Below, in pieces: positions 19,915-29,006 of a stretch of 64,000 bases of DNA. Position 1 is the first letter of the stretch, and each line of letters begins with the position of its first letter. The notes beneath the pieces were generated by a model. That model saw nothing but the letters and a program-made list of their open reading frames with translations, had not been told where the DNA came from and searched no databases. Source of the DNA: Shewanella mangrovi (lineage in GTDB: Bacteria > Pseudomonadota > Gammaproteobacteria > Enterobacterales > Shewanellaceae); NCBI RefSeq assembly GCF_000753795.1, contig NZ_JPEO01000006.1, positions 62,001 to 126,000 of the forward strand. The letters run 5' to 3'. The position numbers and the translations under genes are program-made.

Positions 19915-20952
19915 ATGGAGTATCGCCGAATCCCCCATACCAACCTTGATGTCAGCCAGTTGTGCCTCGGCACCATGACATGGGGTCAACAAAATAGTCA
20001 GGCGGACGCATTTGCGCAACTGGATTGCGCCATTGGTGCAGGGATCAACTTTATTGATACTGCCGAGATGTACCCAGTACCACCCAAACCGGAAACCCAA
20101 GGTGCCACTGAAACCATTTTGGGTGAGTACCTGCGCAGCCGTAAAAATCGCGACAAACTGATCATCGCCACTAAGATCGCTGGGCCTGGCCGCTGCGATT
20201 ATATTCGCCCCGATATGGCGTTGGATTGGAACAATATTCACGCCGCGGTGGATGCCTCGCTGGAACGGTTAGGTATCGATACCATCGACCTGTACCAAAT
20301 CCATTGGCCGCAACGCGATACCAACTTTTTTGGCGAGCTGTATTACCCAGAAAATCCCCGCGAAACCAAAGCCTCGATTCTGGAATCACTGGAAGCGCTA
20401 GCGGAAGTGATCCGCATGGGCAAGGTGCGCTATATCGGCGTGTCGAACGAAACGCCATGGGGCATAATGAAGTATCTGCAACTGGCAGAAAAACACAGCT
20501 TGCCGCGTATCGTCACGGTGCAAAATCCCTACAGTCTTTTGAACCGCAGCTTTGAAGTGGGCATGAGTGAAATCAGCCACCGCGAAGAGTTGCCGCTGCT
20601 GGCCTACTCGCCGCTAGCGTTTGGTACGCTCACCGGCAAATACCTCAACGGCCAACAACCGGATAATGCTCGGCTGAGTCTGTTTAAACGTTTCTCGCGC
20701 TACACCAACAGCCAACAAGCGCTCAAAGCCACTGAAGCCTATGTCACGCTGGCGAAAAAACTCAATCTCAGCCCGGCGCAATTGGCGCTAGCCTGGGTTA
20801 ACAGTCGCCCCTTTGTGGGCAGTAATATTATCGGCGCCACCAGCGTGCAGCAGTTAGAAGAGAACATCGGCAGTCTGGATTTAACCTTGGACGAAGAGGT
20901 GTTGCAGTCACTGAAGCAGATTTCCGATGAGTTCCGCCTGCCCTGCCCGTAA
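19915..20952 (+). CDS. tas: aldo/keto reductase, Tas type
   Basis: NADP(H)-dependent aldo-keto reductase of the Tas/YeaE group, 345 residues, as in E. coli Tas. Motifs: YRRIPHTNLDVSQLCLGTMTWG, GINFIDTAEMYPVPPKPETQG (catalytic Asp-Tyr), IDLYQIHWPQRDTNFFG, IRMGKVRYIGVSNETPWG, NPYSLLNRSFEVG and the cofactor-binding PFVGSNIIGATSVQQLEENI. ATG 19915 is preferred over the adjacent TTG because AAAGGGA sits at the right distance. The physiological substrate is unknown. Confidence 0.92.
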   Translation: MEYRRIPHTNLDVSQLCLGTMTWGQQNSQADAFAQLDCAIGAGINFIDTAEMYPVPPKPETQGATETILGEYLRSRKNRDKLIIATKIAGPGRCDYIRPDMALDWNNIHAAVDASLERLGIDTIDLYQIHWPQRDTNFFGELYYPENPRETKASILESLEALAEVIRMGKVRYIGVSNETPWGIMKYLQLAEKHSLPRIVTVQNPYSLLNRSFEVGMSEISHREELPLLAYSPLAFGTLTGKYLNGQQPDNARLSLFKRFSRYTNSQQALKATEAYVTLAKKLNLSPAQLALAWVNSRPFVGSNIIGATSVQQLEENIGSLDLTLDEEVLQSLKQISDEFRLPCP

Positions 20953-20986
20953 ATCGAATCGCGCCACGCACGGCTAAAGCCCTTGC

Positions 20987-21030
20987 AATAGGCGGCAGAA
21001 TCTTTGAAGATCTGCCGCCTATTCTTTTGT
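20987..21030 (+). terminator. terminator after tas
   Basis: A 13-bp perfect stem, AATAGGCGGCAGA with TCTGCCGCCTATT, followed by CTTTTGTT. It separates tas from csdA. Confidence 0.85.
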
Positions 21031-21051
21031 TGCAACGCTGAGCACTGATCC

Positions 21052-22272
21052 ATGAACCACGCTGCTATTCGCGCGCAGTTTCCGCTGCTGACCTTATGCC
21101 AAGGTGACTATCCGCTGTGTTATCTCGACACCGCCGCGACCGCGCAGAAACCTGAATGCGTAATAGCTGCCATGGATAACTACTATCGCCAGCAAAATGC
21201 CAATGTGCATCGCGGTTCCTACCAGTTATCTGCCAGCGCCACCAGCGCCGTAGAAGCGGTGCGCGACCAGTTGGTAAGCTTTATCAATGCTTGCGCACGA
21301 CAAGAAATCATCTTTACTCACGGCACCACCGAATCACTCAACCTGCTGGCTTATGGCTTAACGCCGCACTTGACTGCTGGCGATGTGATTTTGGTGGATA
21401 GCGCCGCCCATCACGCCAACCTTGTGCCGTGGCAACAACTGGCACTGCGCACTGGCGCAATCGTTGAACCCATTGCGCTGGATAGCCAGCAACGGTTGAA
21501 CATCGAAGCCTTTAAAAGCCAGCTCGCGCGCAATCCAAAACTGGTGGCGCTGAGTCATGTCTCCAACGTGCTCGGCACCGTGAATGATGTCGCTCAGCTT
21601 TGCCAACTGGCGAAGCACGCGGGCGCAATTACAGTGGTCGATGGCGCGCAAGCGATTGCTCACTTAAACGTGGATGTGCAGACCATCGGCTGCGATTTTT
21701 ATGCGTTTTCCGGCCACAAAATGTATGGTCCAACCGGCGTTGGCGTGTTGTGGGGCAAGCTCAGCGAACTCGAACAGTTAACCCCGATGCTGACCGGCGG
21801 CGAGATGATCAAAACCGTGAGTTTCAGCGGTACCACCTTTGGCGCGCTGCCGCATCGGTTAGAAGCGGGCACACCGCCGATTGCCGAGATTATTGGCCTT
21901 GGCGCGGCGCTTGAGTTTCTCAAGCAACATGCCAACAACGACAGCCACGCCCATGAGCAACACATGCTGCAGCTGCTGCAGCAAGGCTTGGCCCAATTGC
22001 CAGAAATCGAGTTATACGGCGCCCACAGCGATAACTGCGGTGCAGTGGCGTTTAATGTGCGCGGTGAACATCATCAAGACATTGGCGCGCTGCTAGATCA
22101 GCAAGGCGTAGCCATTCGCTGCGGCCATCACTGTGCCATGCCGTTGATGGAACTGCTACAACTCAGCGGTTGCTGCCGCGCATCCATTGGCATCTACACT
22201 AACGAGCAAGATATTCAGCAGTTTTTAGCGGCGCTGAAGCAAGCCCTTGAACTGCTGAATGAGGATTTTTAA
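21052..22272 (+). CDS. csdA: cysteine desulfurase CsdA
   Basis: PLP-dependent desulfurase (SufS/CsdA class II) that moves sulfur from cysteine to CsdE. Features: YLDTAATAQKPECVI, FTHGTTESLNLLA, VVDGAQAIAHL, the PLP lysine in FYAFSGHKMYGPTGVGVLWG and the catalytic cysteine loop AIRCGHHCAMPLME near residue 360. The length of 406 residues is normal. The csdE gene follows 2 bases after the stop, which identifies it as CsdA rather than SufS. Confidence 0.93.
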   Translation: MNHAAIRAQFPLLTLCQGDYPLCYLDTAATAQKPECVIAAMDNYYRQQNANVHRGSYQLSASATSAVEAVRDQLVSFINACARQEIIFTHGTTESLNLLAYGLTPHLTAGDVILVDSAAHHANLVPWQQLALRTGAIVEPIALDSQQRLNIEAFKSQLARNPKLVALSHVSNVLGTVNDVAQLCQLAKHAGAITVVDGAQAIAHLNVDVQTIGCDFYAFSGHKMYGPTGVGVLWGKLSELEQLTPMLTGGEMIKTVSFSGTTFGALPHRLEAGTPPIAEIIGLGAALEFLKQHANNDSHAHEQHMLQLLQQGLAQLPEIELYGAHSDNCGAVAFNVRGEHHQDIGALLDQQGVAIRCGHHCAMPLMELLQLSGCCRASIGIYTNEQDIQQFLAALKQALELLNEDF

Positions 22273-22274
22273 TC

Positions 22275-22727
22275 GTGACTGACGCGTTACCCATCCTGCC
22301 CGCGGCGCAATTTAGCGCCTTTTATCAGCAGCAAGATAAGCTACTGAGCGCCCGCGATAAACTGGCGCAGGCCAGTAACTGGCAAGACAAATACCGCTTG
22401 CTGATGCAACTGGGCAAACTGCTGCCGATATTGGAAGATTCGTTGAAAACGGAACACGCGCGAGTTGATGGTTGTGAAAGTGCCGCATGGTTGTATCACT
22501 GTGAAATCGACGGCCAGCACTTCTATCTGGCGGACAGTGAAGCGCGCATCGTCAAAGGTTTGATTGTGTTGCTGCTGGCAGAAACGAACGGTAAATCCAG
22601 CGCTGAAATTGCGGCGTTTATGCCGGAGCAATACTTTGCCGAACTTGGCTTGGCCGGGCAGCTTAGCCCATCGCGAAGTAACGGCCTATTTGCGTTGGCG
22701 AGTAAGCTGCAGCTGTTGGCCCTGTAA
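22275..22727 (+). CDS. csdE: sulfur acceptor protein CsdE (SufE family)
   Basis: A 150-residue SufE-like protein with the acceptor cysteine in RVDGCESAAWLYH. Other family positions are WQDKYRLLMQLGKLLP and the C-terminal PEQYFAELGLAGQLSPSRSNGL. The start is GTG 22275, two bases after csdA, so expression depends on coupling. CsdA-CsdE supplies persulfide sulfur for Fe-S assembly or tRNA modification. Confidence 0.92.
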   Translation: MTDALPILPAAQFSAFYQQQDKLLSARDKLAQASNWQDKYRLLMQLGKLLPILEDSLKTEHARVDGCESAAWLYHCEIDGQHFYLADSEARIVKGLIVLLLAETNGKSSAEIAAFMPEQYFAELGLAGQLSPSRSNGLFALASKLQLLAL

Positions 22728-22784
22728 GCTTCGACAGCAACGAGTGCGCATCGAATAGCGGCAGAAAGTTAGTTAGCACCAGAA

Positions 22785-22826
22785 AGAAAAAAGCCATGAC
22801 AAAGGAGTAGTATTTTTTGTCATGGC
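22785..22826 (-). terminator. terminator downstream of the formate dehydrogenase operon
   Basis: GCCATGACAAA (22793-22803) pairs with TTTGTCATGGC (22816-22826). On the minus strand the stem is followed by TTTTTTCTTTC, so it ends the fdnGHI-fdhE transcript. Confidence 0.8.
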
Positions 22827-22909
22827 AAATATGGAACCGCGCTTTGGTTACAATGGACTGTTACAACTGATGGTTACAACAGTTTGTTGCAATGGAGTTT
22901 TGCAAAGGA

Positions 22910-23809
22910 TTAAGGTGCCACCTCATCTGCTAACAGCAGTGGGTTCACCGTGGTTGCGTGGAAGCCTTTTTCAGCTAACTTAGCATCCAAGCCCATAGAG
23001 GCTAAGTCATCTGCAACGGCGTCCATTTGTGGCGCAAGGTTTAAAAACAACATCTTAGTGTACCCGTCACAATCGTCGCAGCTTTCAACGCGGATCGGCG
23101 CTTGATGCGACTCAAACGACCATAACTCCACGGCTTTTGACTGATTACAACTAGTGCAGTGCGCCCGTACGTAATGCCATTCACTATCACACAAGCTGCA
23201 ATGCAAGTAGCGCAGACCTTCGCGGGGTTTATCCACCACCACGCTGGCCACTGGATGGCTACCGCATACCGGACACTTGGTTTGCTGCTTGATCTGATTC
23301 ACATCCATACGTGCGATAACTGCAGGCGCCCAATGGCCCCAGTACACCGCCAGTGCGGCCCATATGAACAAACGATACTCGGCTGGAACTTGGCTAAAAT
23401 GGCCACGCCATAAGCAGTTGCCCCACTTTTGCAACTGCTCCGGCGTTTGGCACATTAACCGTTTTACTACAGGCGAAATACTGCTTGGCACTTTGTCCAG
23501 TAACTGGGTTAGCAACAGCTGTAATTGCACAATCCAGTACTGGTTGCTCCCGTGACCTTGCAGCGGCATCGCCTGATTCACGTTGACCTCAGGTGCTGGC
23601 CCCATGTCGGTATCGCAAAGGGTTTGCTGGGTTGATACCAAGCTGACGCACAGCGTTAAATAATCTGCCAGCGGCGAATCCTCAGCTAGCTTGGCTAGCC
23701 GCTCTGCACGGTGCTGATAAACCGCTTGCTGATCTGCGGCAATAACCGGCTTGATCGCCAAAGGGGATTTATCGGCAAAGCTTAATGGAATCTCGCTGGC
23801 AATGGTCAT
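22910..23809 (-). CDS. fdhE: formate dehydrogenase accessory protein FdhE
   Basis: Cytoplasmic maturation factor for Tat-exported formate dehydrogenase. The 299-residue protein has four CxxC rubredoxin-like pairs in its C-terminal half: CPVCGSHP, CSLCDSEW, CTSCNQS and CDDCDGY. It begins three bases downstream of fdnI and is the last gene of the operon. In Shewanella oneidensis, as I recall, selA and selB follow fdhE here; in this window the convergent csdAE genes occupy that place instead. Confidence 0.94.
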   Translation of the reverse strand: MTIASEIPLSFADKSPLAIKPVIAADQQAVYQHRAERLAKLAEDSPLADYLTLCVSLVSTQQTLCDTDMGPAPEVNVNQAMPLQGHGSNQYWIVQLQLLLTQLLDKVPSSISPVVKRLMCQTPEQLQKWGNCLWRGHFSQVPAEYRLFIWAALAVYWGHWAPAVIARMDVNQIKQQTKCPVCGSHPVASVVVDKPREGLRYLHCSLCDSEWHYVRAHCTSCNQSKAVELWSFESHQAPIRVESCDDCDGYTKMLFLNLAPQMDAVADDLASMGLDAKLAEKGFHATTVNPLLLADEVAP

Positions 23810-23811
23810 GA

Positions 23812-24438
23812 TTATTTATCCTCGTGATCTTCTAACATCATTGGGTGGTGTTTACGGGCCCAAGCTTTTGACACTTTGCCGTACAACATGCCGGTGATAG
23901 AACCTTCAATCCAGCATGCCATCCACACGTGAACCACCAGCGCAATCAGCATCAATATGCCGCAAGCTGAGTGGATCAGGGTTGCCCAGTTCACCGTTTC
24001 AGGTGCGAACATTGGCGCAAAGTAGGGTTGCCACATCATGATGCCGGTCACGATGAACGCGATAACGAAAATCACGAATGAGCGGAACAACATTTTTTGA
24101 CCTGGGTTGTAGTGACCGACAGGTGGAATGTTGTCTTCTTTTTGCAGCAGTACCCACACCACAGCTTTCATCCATGGCAGATCATACTTGTTCCATTTGT
24201 TATGGCCGTAGTAGCGCATCAGCATCACCGCCAGCAATGCAACCATCACGATACCGAAGAACGGGTGCATGATTTTTGCCAGTTGCGGCGTGCCCACAAT
24301 GCCACTCAACCATTGGAACGATGGAAAGAAGAATGAAAACCCAGTTAAAAAGGTCACTAAGCCGACAAACACAATGGTCCAGTGACACAGACGGTCAATG
24401 AGTTTGTGACGAACAATCAACTCTTTGTTGTTACTCAT
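23812..24438 (-). CDS. fdnI: formate dehydrogenase cytochrome b556 subunit (gamma)
   Basis: A 208-residue membrane di-heme cytochrome b that passes electrons from the Fe-S subunit to quinone. It has four membrane helices with candidate heme histidines in RHKLIDRLCHWTIV, KIMHPFFGIV and TLIHSACGILMLIALVVHVWMA. It overlaps fdnH by 4 bases. Family and context agree; the symbol follows E. coli FdnI/FdoI. Confidence 0.92.
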   Translation of the reverse strand: MSNNKELIVRHKLIDRLCHWTIVFVGLVTFLTGFSFFFPSFQWLSGIVGTPQLAKIMHPFFGIVMVALLAVMLMRYYGHNKWNKYDLPWMKAVVWVLLQKEDNIPPVGHYNPGQKMLFRSFVIFVIAFIVTGIMMWQPYFAPMFAPETVNWATLIHSACGILMLIALVVHVWMACWIEGSITGMLYGKVSKAWARKHHPMMLEDHEDK

Positions 24439-25340
24439 TGTTTGTCCTCCTCGGTTTCAGCGGCGGCGTCAACATAGCCTGGCTGATCTTCCTCAACAAT
24501 GTTGCGGCCTACCGCGATACGGTGCATCAGTGCGAAACCTGCGGTCGCCAGCAAGCCAGCGGTACCCAATGGTTTCAGCCAATCTTGACGGATTTCAGTT
24601 GCTGCAGGTACGACAGGATCTGCTGGCATACCGTAAGTTTCTGGCTTGTTGATGTCGTGTAGGATCATCATGTAGTGGGTGCCACCTACGCCGTCTGGGT
24701 TATACAGACCCGCGTTTTTGTGACCGCGTTCTTTCAGTTGCGCGACACGTTTTTCTGCGTAGAACAGCATGTCTTCGCGAGTACCAAAGCGCAGTGCGCC
24801 CACAGTACAAGTTTTCACACATGATGGTTCCAAACCCACGGCCAAGCGGTCAGAACACAAAGTACATTTGTAGGCTTTGTTATCTGTTTTGCTGATTTTT
24901 GGCACGTTGAACGGACAGGCACTGGCGCAATAACCACAACCGATACATTTGTCTGAATCGAAATCCACCGTACCGTTGGCGTGTTGCACGATAGCGCCGC
25001 CGGTAGAACAGGCTTTCAAACAAGCTGGGTCAGCACAGTGCATACAGGCGGTGTGGGTAAACTGCCAGCGCAGTTTGTTGTCATCCATCACTTCGTGGTA
25101 TTGCATGATGTTCCAGCTTTCTGGCGACAACTGCATTGGGTTTTGGTAGCTGCCTTGGAAAGTCCCGACTTCATCACGCAGGTCGTTCCATTCAGAACAC
25201 GCCACTTGGCACGCTTTACAGCCAGTACATTTAGTGGCATCAAACAGCTTAGTTACTTCTTTTACCGCACCGGTGCGCGCTTGCGCAGACGGCGTGATAT
25301 CGGTAGTACCTGAGCGGCGGATAATATCTTGAGAAGCCAT
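24435..25340 (-). CDS. fdnH: formate dehydrogenase iron-sulfur subunit (beta)
   Basis: A 301-residue subunit with four [4Fe-4S] sets: CTGCKACQVACSEW, CMHCADPACLKAC, CIGCGYCASACPFNVPK and CTLCSDRLAVGLEPSCVKTC. One membrane anchor lies near the C terminus (WLKPLGTAGLLATAGFALMHR), as in E. coli FdnH. It links FdnG in the periplasm to the cytochrome subunit. It sits between fdnG and fdnI with 2- and 4-base junctions. Confidence 0.95.
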   Translation of the reverse strand: MASQDIIRRSGTTDITPSAQARTGAVKEVTKLFDATKCTGCKACQVACSEWNDLRDEVGTFQGSYQNPMQLSPESWNIMQYHEVMDDNKLRWQFTHTACMHCADPACLKACSTGGAIVQHANGTVDFDSDKCIGCGYCASACPFNVPKISKTDNKAYKCTLCSDRLAVGLEPSCVKTCTVGALRFGTREDMLFYAEKRVAQLKERGHKNAGLYNPDGVGGTHYMMILHDINKPETYGMPADPVVPAATEIRQDWLKPLGTAGLLATAGFALMHRIAVGRNIVEEDQPGYVDAAAETEEDKQ

Positions 25341-25342
25341 AA

Positions 25343-28300
25343 TTAGAAGCCCTCCGCTTTCGCAATATTCACAAGGAATGCTTTGTATTCAGGAGTTTGC
25401 GTGTTGGCATCACCCACTGCTGAGGTCAGCTCATTGACGATATAACTCTTTTGCGTCAGCGCTTCATAACTGCCGTGGCGCGGAATACCGATGGTGTGTA
25501 CTTTTTTACCTTGTACCAACATAGGTTGTAGACGTTTAGTCACATACGCTTTGGTGATGATGTGCGAACGTTTAGAAGTCACTTTCACCCAATCGCCATT
25601 AGCGATGCCTTTCTCGGCCGCCAAGGTTTCATCGATTTCGATGAAGTGCTGTGGCTGAGTAATCGCCGCCAAACGACAGTGTGTGGTCCAGTTGTTGAAG
25701 TGCTCAGTCATTGAGTAGGTAGTACCTACATATGGGAACTCTTCGCTGGTACCGAAGCTTTCACGCAAGCCTTGGAACATACGTGCCACTGGGTTGTTAG
25801 TGACTTTCGGATGCAGCGGGTTGCTACCGATTGGTGATTCAAATGGTTCGTAGTGTTCAGGGAACGGACCATCTTTCAACTGACGCAGCGCAAACAAGTG
25901 ACCAGTACCATCCGCTTGCATAATGAATGGATGGGCTGAATCTTCAGCATTCAACTTGGCGTTGAAGTCAGGTACGTCGATACCTTGCCATTTGCCTTCT
26001 TTGTACTCGAGCAGCACACGGCTTGGGTCACGTGGTTTACCGTGAACGTCGCAAGACGCGCGGTTGTACAGAATGCGGCGGTTAGCCGGCCAAGCGAATG
26101 ACCAGTTAGGGGTAATGCCTTTACCTGATGGGTCGCTGTTATCGCGGCGGGCCATCATGTTGCCTTCTTCGGTCCATTGACCGGTGTAGATCCAGATACC
26201 GCAAGCGGTTGAACCGTCGGCTTTCAATTCAGAGAAGCTGTTCAGCAGTTTGCCAGTGGTGAGATCGTAACCGTTCATCTCTTTGGCAATCTCTTCTGAG
26301 CTTGGCTCGTGCTCAATCGCGTAATCCCATTTAATGGCTTCGATTGGCTCAGGCAGACGACCACCCTCTTCACGATACAAGCGTTTCAGTTCCAGCATGA
26401 TGCCAGACAGAATAGCTGGATCTGACATTGCTTCACCCGGTGGGTTGGCGCCTTTAAAGTGCCATTGCAACCAGCGGCCAGAGTTAGCGATAGAACCGCT
26501 TTCTTCAGCAAAACAAGTCGTCGGCAGACGGAATACTTCAGTTTGGATGTTGGCAGTGTCAACGTCGTTGAACTGACCCGCATTACGCCAGAAGCTCGAA
26601 GTTTCGTTAGCCAGCGCGTCCAGAATCACCAAGAACTTCAGGTTAGACAAACCTTTAGAGACTTTTTGTTTATCTGGCTGAGAGTTTAGGGTGTTTATAC
26701 CTTGAATGAAGTAACCGTGTACTTCACCGTGCACCATCATGTCGATCTGTTTGCTGATATCGTACTGTTGGTCCCATTTTGGCAACCAGTCATAACCGAA
26801 GTCGTTTGCAGCAGTCGCGTGCTCACCGTAGAAAGATTTCAACAGTGATACGGTGAATGCTGGGGTGTTATGCCAGTAGTTAGTTGAACCAGGACGCAAC
26901 GCTTTTGGTGTGTAGTGGTTCAAATAGGCTTCAAGGTTGATATCGGCGTCGTTTGGCAGTTTCAAATAACCTGGCAGACCTTGGCACAGCAGTGCTAAGT
27001 CGGTCGCGCCTTGTACGTTGGAGTGGCCACGCAGCGCGTTCACACCACCGCCCATGATACCCATGTTACCCAGCAGCAACTGGATCATCGCCATGGTACG
27101 AATGTTTTGTGCACCCACACTGTGTTGGGTCCAGCCCAGTGCATACAGGAAGGTGGCCGCTTTGTTGTCTACGTGAGTGGCACCAATTTGTTGGCACACA
27201 TCCAAGTAAGCTTCTTTTGGCGTACCAGTGATGCTAGATACTGTGTCTGGATCGTAGCGATCAACGTGTTTTTTCAACAGGTTTAATACACAACGTGGGT
27301 GGGTCATGGTTGGGTCAACTTTGGCGTAGCCATCGTCATCCAACTCATAGAACCAAGAAGATTGGTCATAGGTGTTAGTGGTGTCATCAAAACCACTGAA
27401 CAGGCCTTCGTTGAAGTCAAAGTCTTCCCGCACGATAAACGGCGCGTTGGTGTAGGCTTTCACGTATTCAACGTTGATCTGTTTTTTCTCAAGCAGGTAA
27501 CGGATCATACCCAGCAGGAAGGCGATATCAGTACCGGAACGCAGAGGTGCGTAGGTATCAGCCACTGCCGCACTGCGGTTGAAACGAGGGTCAACCACGA
27601 TCAAGCGCGCATTGTTGTGTTCCATCGCTTCAGTTACCCAACCAAAGCCAACCGGATGCGCTTCTGCCGCATTACCGCCCATCACAATCGCGAGGTCGGT
27701 ATTTTTCATATCGGCCCAGTGGTTGGTCATCGCACCACGACCAAAGGTCGGTGCCATCGCAGCAGGCGTTGGTGCGTGACATACGCGGGCGATGTTATCT
27801 AAGCCCAGCATACCAATGGCACGACCAAATTTATGGGTAACAAAACAACCTTCGTTCGCTTGCGCTGATGAGGTCATCATCCCGAGGCTGGTCAGACGGT
27901 TAACGGTTTGACCCTTGGCGTTTTTCTCCACCAAGTTGGCATCACGTTCGTCTTTCACCAAACGTGCGATACGTTTGAACGCTTCATCCCAGCTAATACG
28001 TTGCCATTCATTGCTGCCTGGTTTACGTACTTCAGGGTATTTCAGGCGGTGTGGACTGTTAACATAATCCACCAACCCAGCGCCTTTAGGACATAATGCA
28101 CCGCGGTTGATTGGGTTATCTGCATCACCTTCAATGTGGAAGATGTGTTGCTCAGCATTTTTTCCGTTGCTGCTGTGGCTGTACATCAACAAGCCACAAC
28201 CCACAGAACAATAGCAGCAGTTGTTGCGTGTCTCTTTAGCTCTGAGCAGTTTAAATTCTCTTACTGCAGCAAATGCCTTTTCAGACATCAAGCCCAGTGC

Positions 28301-28366
28301 AGAGATGGCAGAAGTTGCAGCTCCTGCGGCACAGAGTTTGAAAAACTGTCGTCTGTTCATTGTCAT
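25343..28366 (-). CDS. fdnG: formate dehydrogenase-N alpha subunit, cysteine form
   Basis: Periplasmic molybdopterin formate dehydrogenase, 1007 residues. It has a Tat signal MTMNRRQFFKLCAAGAA, a [4Fe-4S] motif CCYCSVGCGLLMYS ... RGALCPKGAG, and molybdopterin segments throughout. At residue 196 it reads NIARVCHAPTPAAMAPTFGRG, with a TGT codon at 27779-27781. E. coli FdnG has selenocysteine (UGA) at this same residue, so this is a Cys homologue and needs no Sec insertion. The start ATG 28366 has AGAGAG about 8 bases upstream; the frame extends three codons further to a GTG. Head of fdnGHI-fdhE. Confidence 0.95.
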   Translation of the reverse strand: MTMNRRQFFKLCAAGAATSAISALGLMSEKAFAAVREFKLLRAKETRNNCCYCSVGCGLLMYSHSSNGKNAEQHIFHIEGDADNPINRGALCPKGAGLVDYVNSPHRLKYPEVRKPGSNEWQRISWDEAFKRIARLVKDERDANLVEKNAKGQTVNRLTSLGMMTSSAQANEGCFVTHKFGRAIGMLGLDNIARVCHAPTPAAMAPTFGRGAMTNHWADMKNTDLAIVMGGNAAEAHPVGFGWVTEAMEHNNARLIVVDPRFNRSAAVADTYAPLRSGTDIAFLLGMIRYLLEKKQINVEYVKAYTNAPFIVREDFDFNEGLFSGFDDTTNTYDQSSWFYELDDDGYAKVDPTMTHPRCVLNLLKKHVDRYDPDTVSSITGTPKEAYLDVCQQIGATHVDNKAATFLYALGWTQHSVGAQNIRTMAMIQLLLGNMGIMGGGVNALRGHSNVQGATDLALLCQGLPGYLKLPNDADINLEAYLNHYTPKALRPGSTNYWHNTPAFTVSLLKSFYGEHATAANDFGYDWLPKWDQQYDISKQIDMMVHGEVHGYFIQGINTLNSQPDKQKVSKGLSNLKFLVILDALANETSSFWRNAGQFNDVDTANIQTEVFRLPTTCFAEESGSIANSGRWLQWHFKGANPPGEAMSDPAILSGIMLELKRLYREEGGRLPEPIEAIKWDYAIEHEPSSEEIAKEMNGYDLTTGKLLNSFSELKADGSTACGIWIYTGQWTEEGNMMARRDNSDPSGKGITPNWSFAWPANRRILYNRASCDVHGKPRDPSRVLLEYKEGKWQGIDVPDFNAKLNAEDSAHPFIMQADGTGHLFALRQLKDGPFPEHYEPFESPIGSNPLHPKVTNNPVARMFQGLRESFGTSEEFPYVGTTYSMTEHFNNWTTHCRLAAITQPQHFIEIDETLAAEKGIANGDWVKVTSKRSHIITKAYVTKRLQPMLVQGKKVHTIGIPRHGSYEALTQKSYIVNELTSAVGDANTQTPEYKAFLVNIAKAEGF

Positions 28367-28860
28367 TTCACACACTCTCTTTTTATGTGCTTTCCTACTG
28401 CGGCGAGTGTGCCGCAGGCTTGAGTTTTAGCCTTGTCTAAACTCATGGCACGAGTATCTATAAAAATGACTTCAAATAACAAATAACGACATGTGATAAT
28501 TATCACATTTAATCACCGAAAGAATTTACACCTGATTTTATTAGATTAACCGGATTATTAAACCTTAAATTAAACAATAAATAGATATTTAAACTAAATT
28601 ATACAAAAACATATATGGACATTTTGACCGGATAAAATGTCCACCTTGTATCAATGTTACCGTGTCAAAAGATTACAATGTGACATACATCACCAATTAA
28701 ACAGTTAAGCGCTAGTTTATAGACGAAAATTAGCAAATACTTATTTGTGACATGGTTCTCATATCCCTTACTTTTATTGTGTGAACTCGCATATCAACCA
28801 AGCGCATATACACTCGTGTTCCTTGGCAGCTCAGTTCTCCCGACTAAAAAATGCCAATAT
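28367..28860. promoter_or_regulatory. fdnG upstream region with two CRP-like sites
   Basis: No gene is supported here; the stretch is AT-rich. TGTGA-TAATTA-TCACA at 28492-28507 is a perfect CRP half-site pair with correct spacing and symmetric flanks (ATGTGATAATTATCACAT), centred about 134 bases before the fdnG start. A second, nearly consensus site TGTGA-CATACA-TCACC lies at 28679-28694. In Shewanella CRP controls anaerobic respiration, so control of fdn by CRP is plausible. No clear -10/-35 pair could be assigned. Confidence 0.6.
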
Positions 28861-28877
28861 CGCTATTCATCGTCCAA

Positions 28878-28915
28878 TGCACTTCGATAAAGCAGTGACT
28901 CACCAACTTGGTGCA
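28878..28915 (+). promoter_or_regulatory. two NtrC-like enhancer sites
   Basis: CTCACCAACTTGGTGCA (28899-28915) matches the NtrC consensus TGCACC-N5-GGTGCA in all but its first two bases. A weaker copy TGCACTTCGATAAAGCA lies at 28878-28894. Their centres are 21 bp apart (two helical turns) and the stronger one is about 100 bp upstream of the predicted sigma-54 start, a normal enhancer position. Confidence 0.6.
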
Positions 28916-28980
28916 TAAGCCCCCCTCCCCAAAACACGACAAATACCATTAAGATGCTGATTTTATTTGATTTAAATATT

Positions 28981-28996
28981 TGGCACGCTATCTGCT
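28981..28996 (+). promoter_or_regulatory. sigma-54 (-24/-12) promoter for the FNT channel leader
   Basis: TGGCACG-CTAT-CTGCT fits the RpoN consensus TGGCACG-N4-TTGC(A/T) with the invariant GG and GC separated by exactly 10 bases. Predicted start is near 29007. With the NtrC-like sites upstream it suggests nitrogen-limitation control. Confidence 0.65.
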
Positions 28997-29006
28997 TTAT
29001 ACAAAG

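Noticed and set aside
27779-27781. Possible selenocysteine insertion in the formate dehydrogenase gene
   Set aside because: The codon at the Sec position is TGT (Cys), the frame is continuous over 1007 residues with no in-frame TGA, and no SECIS-like hairpin is needed.
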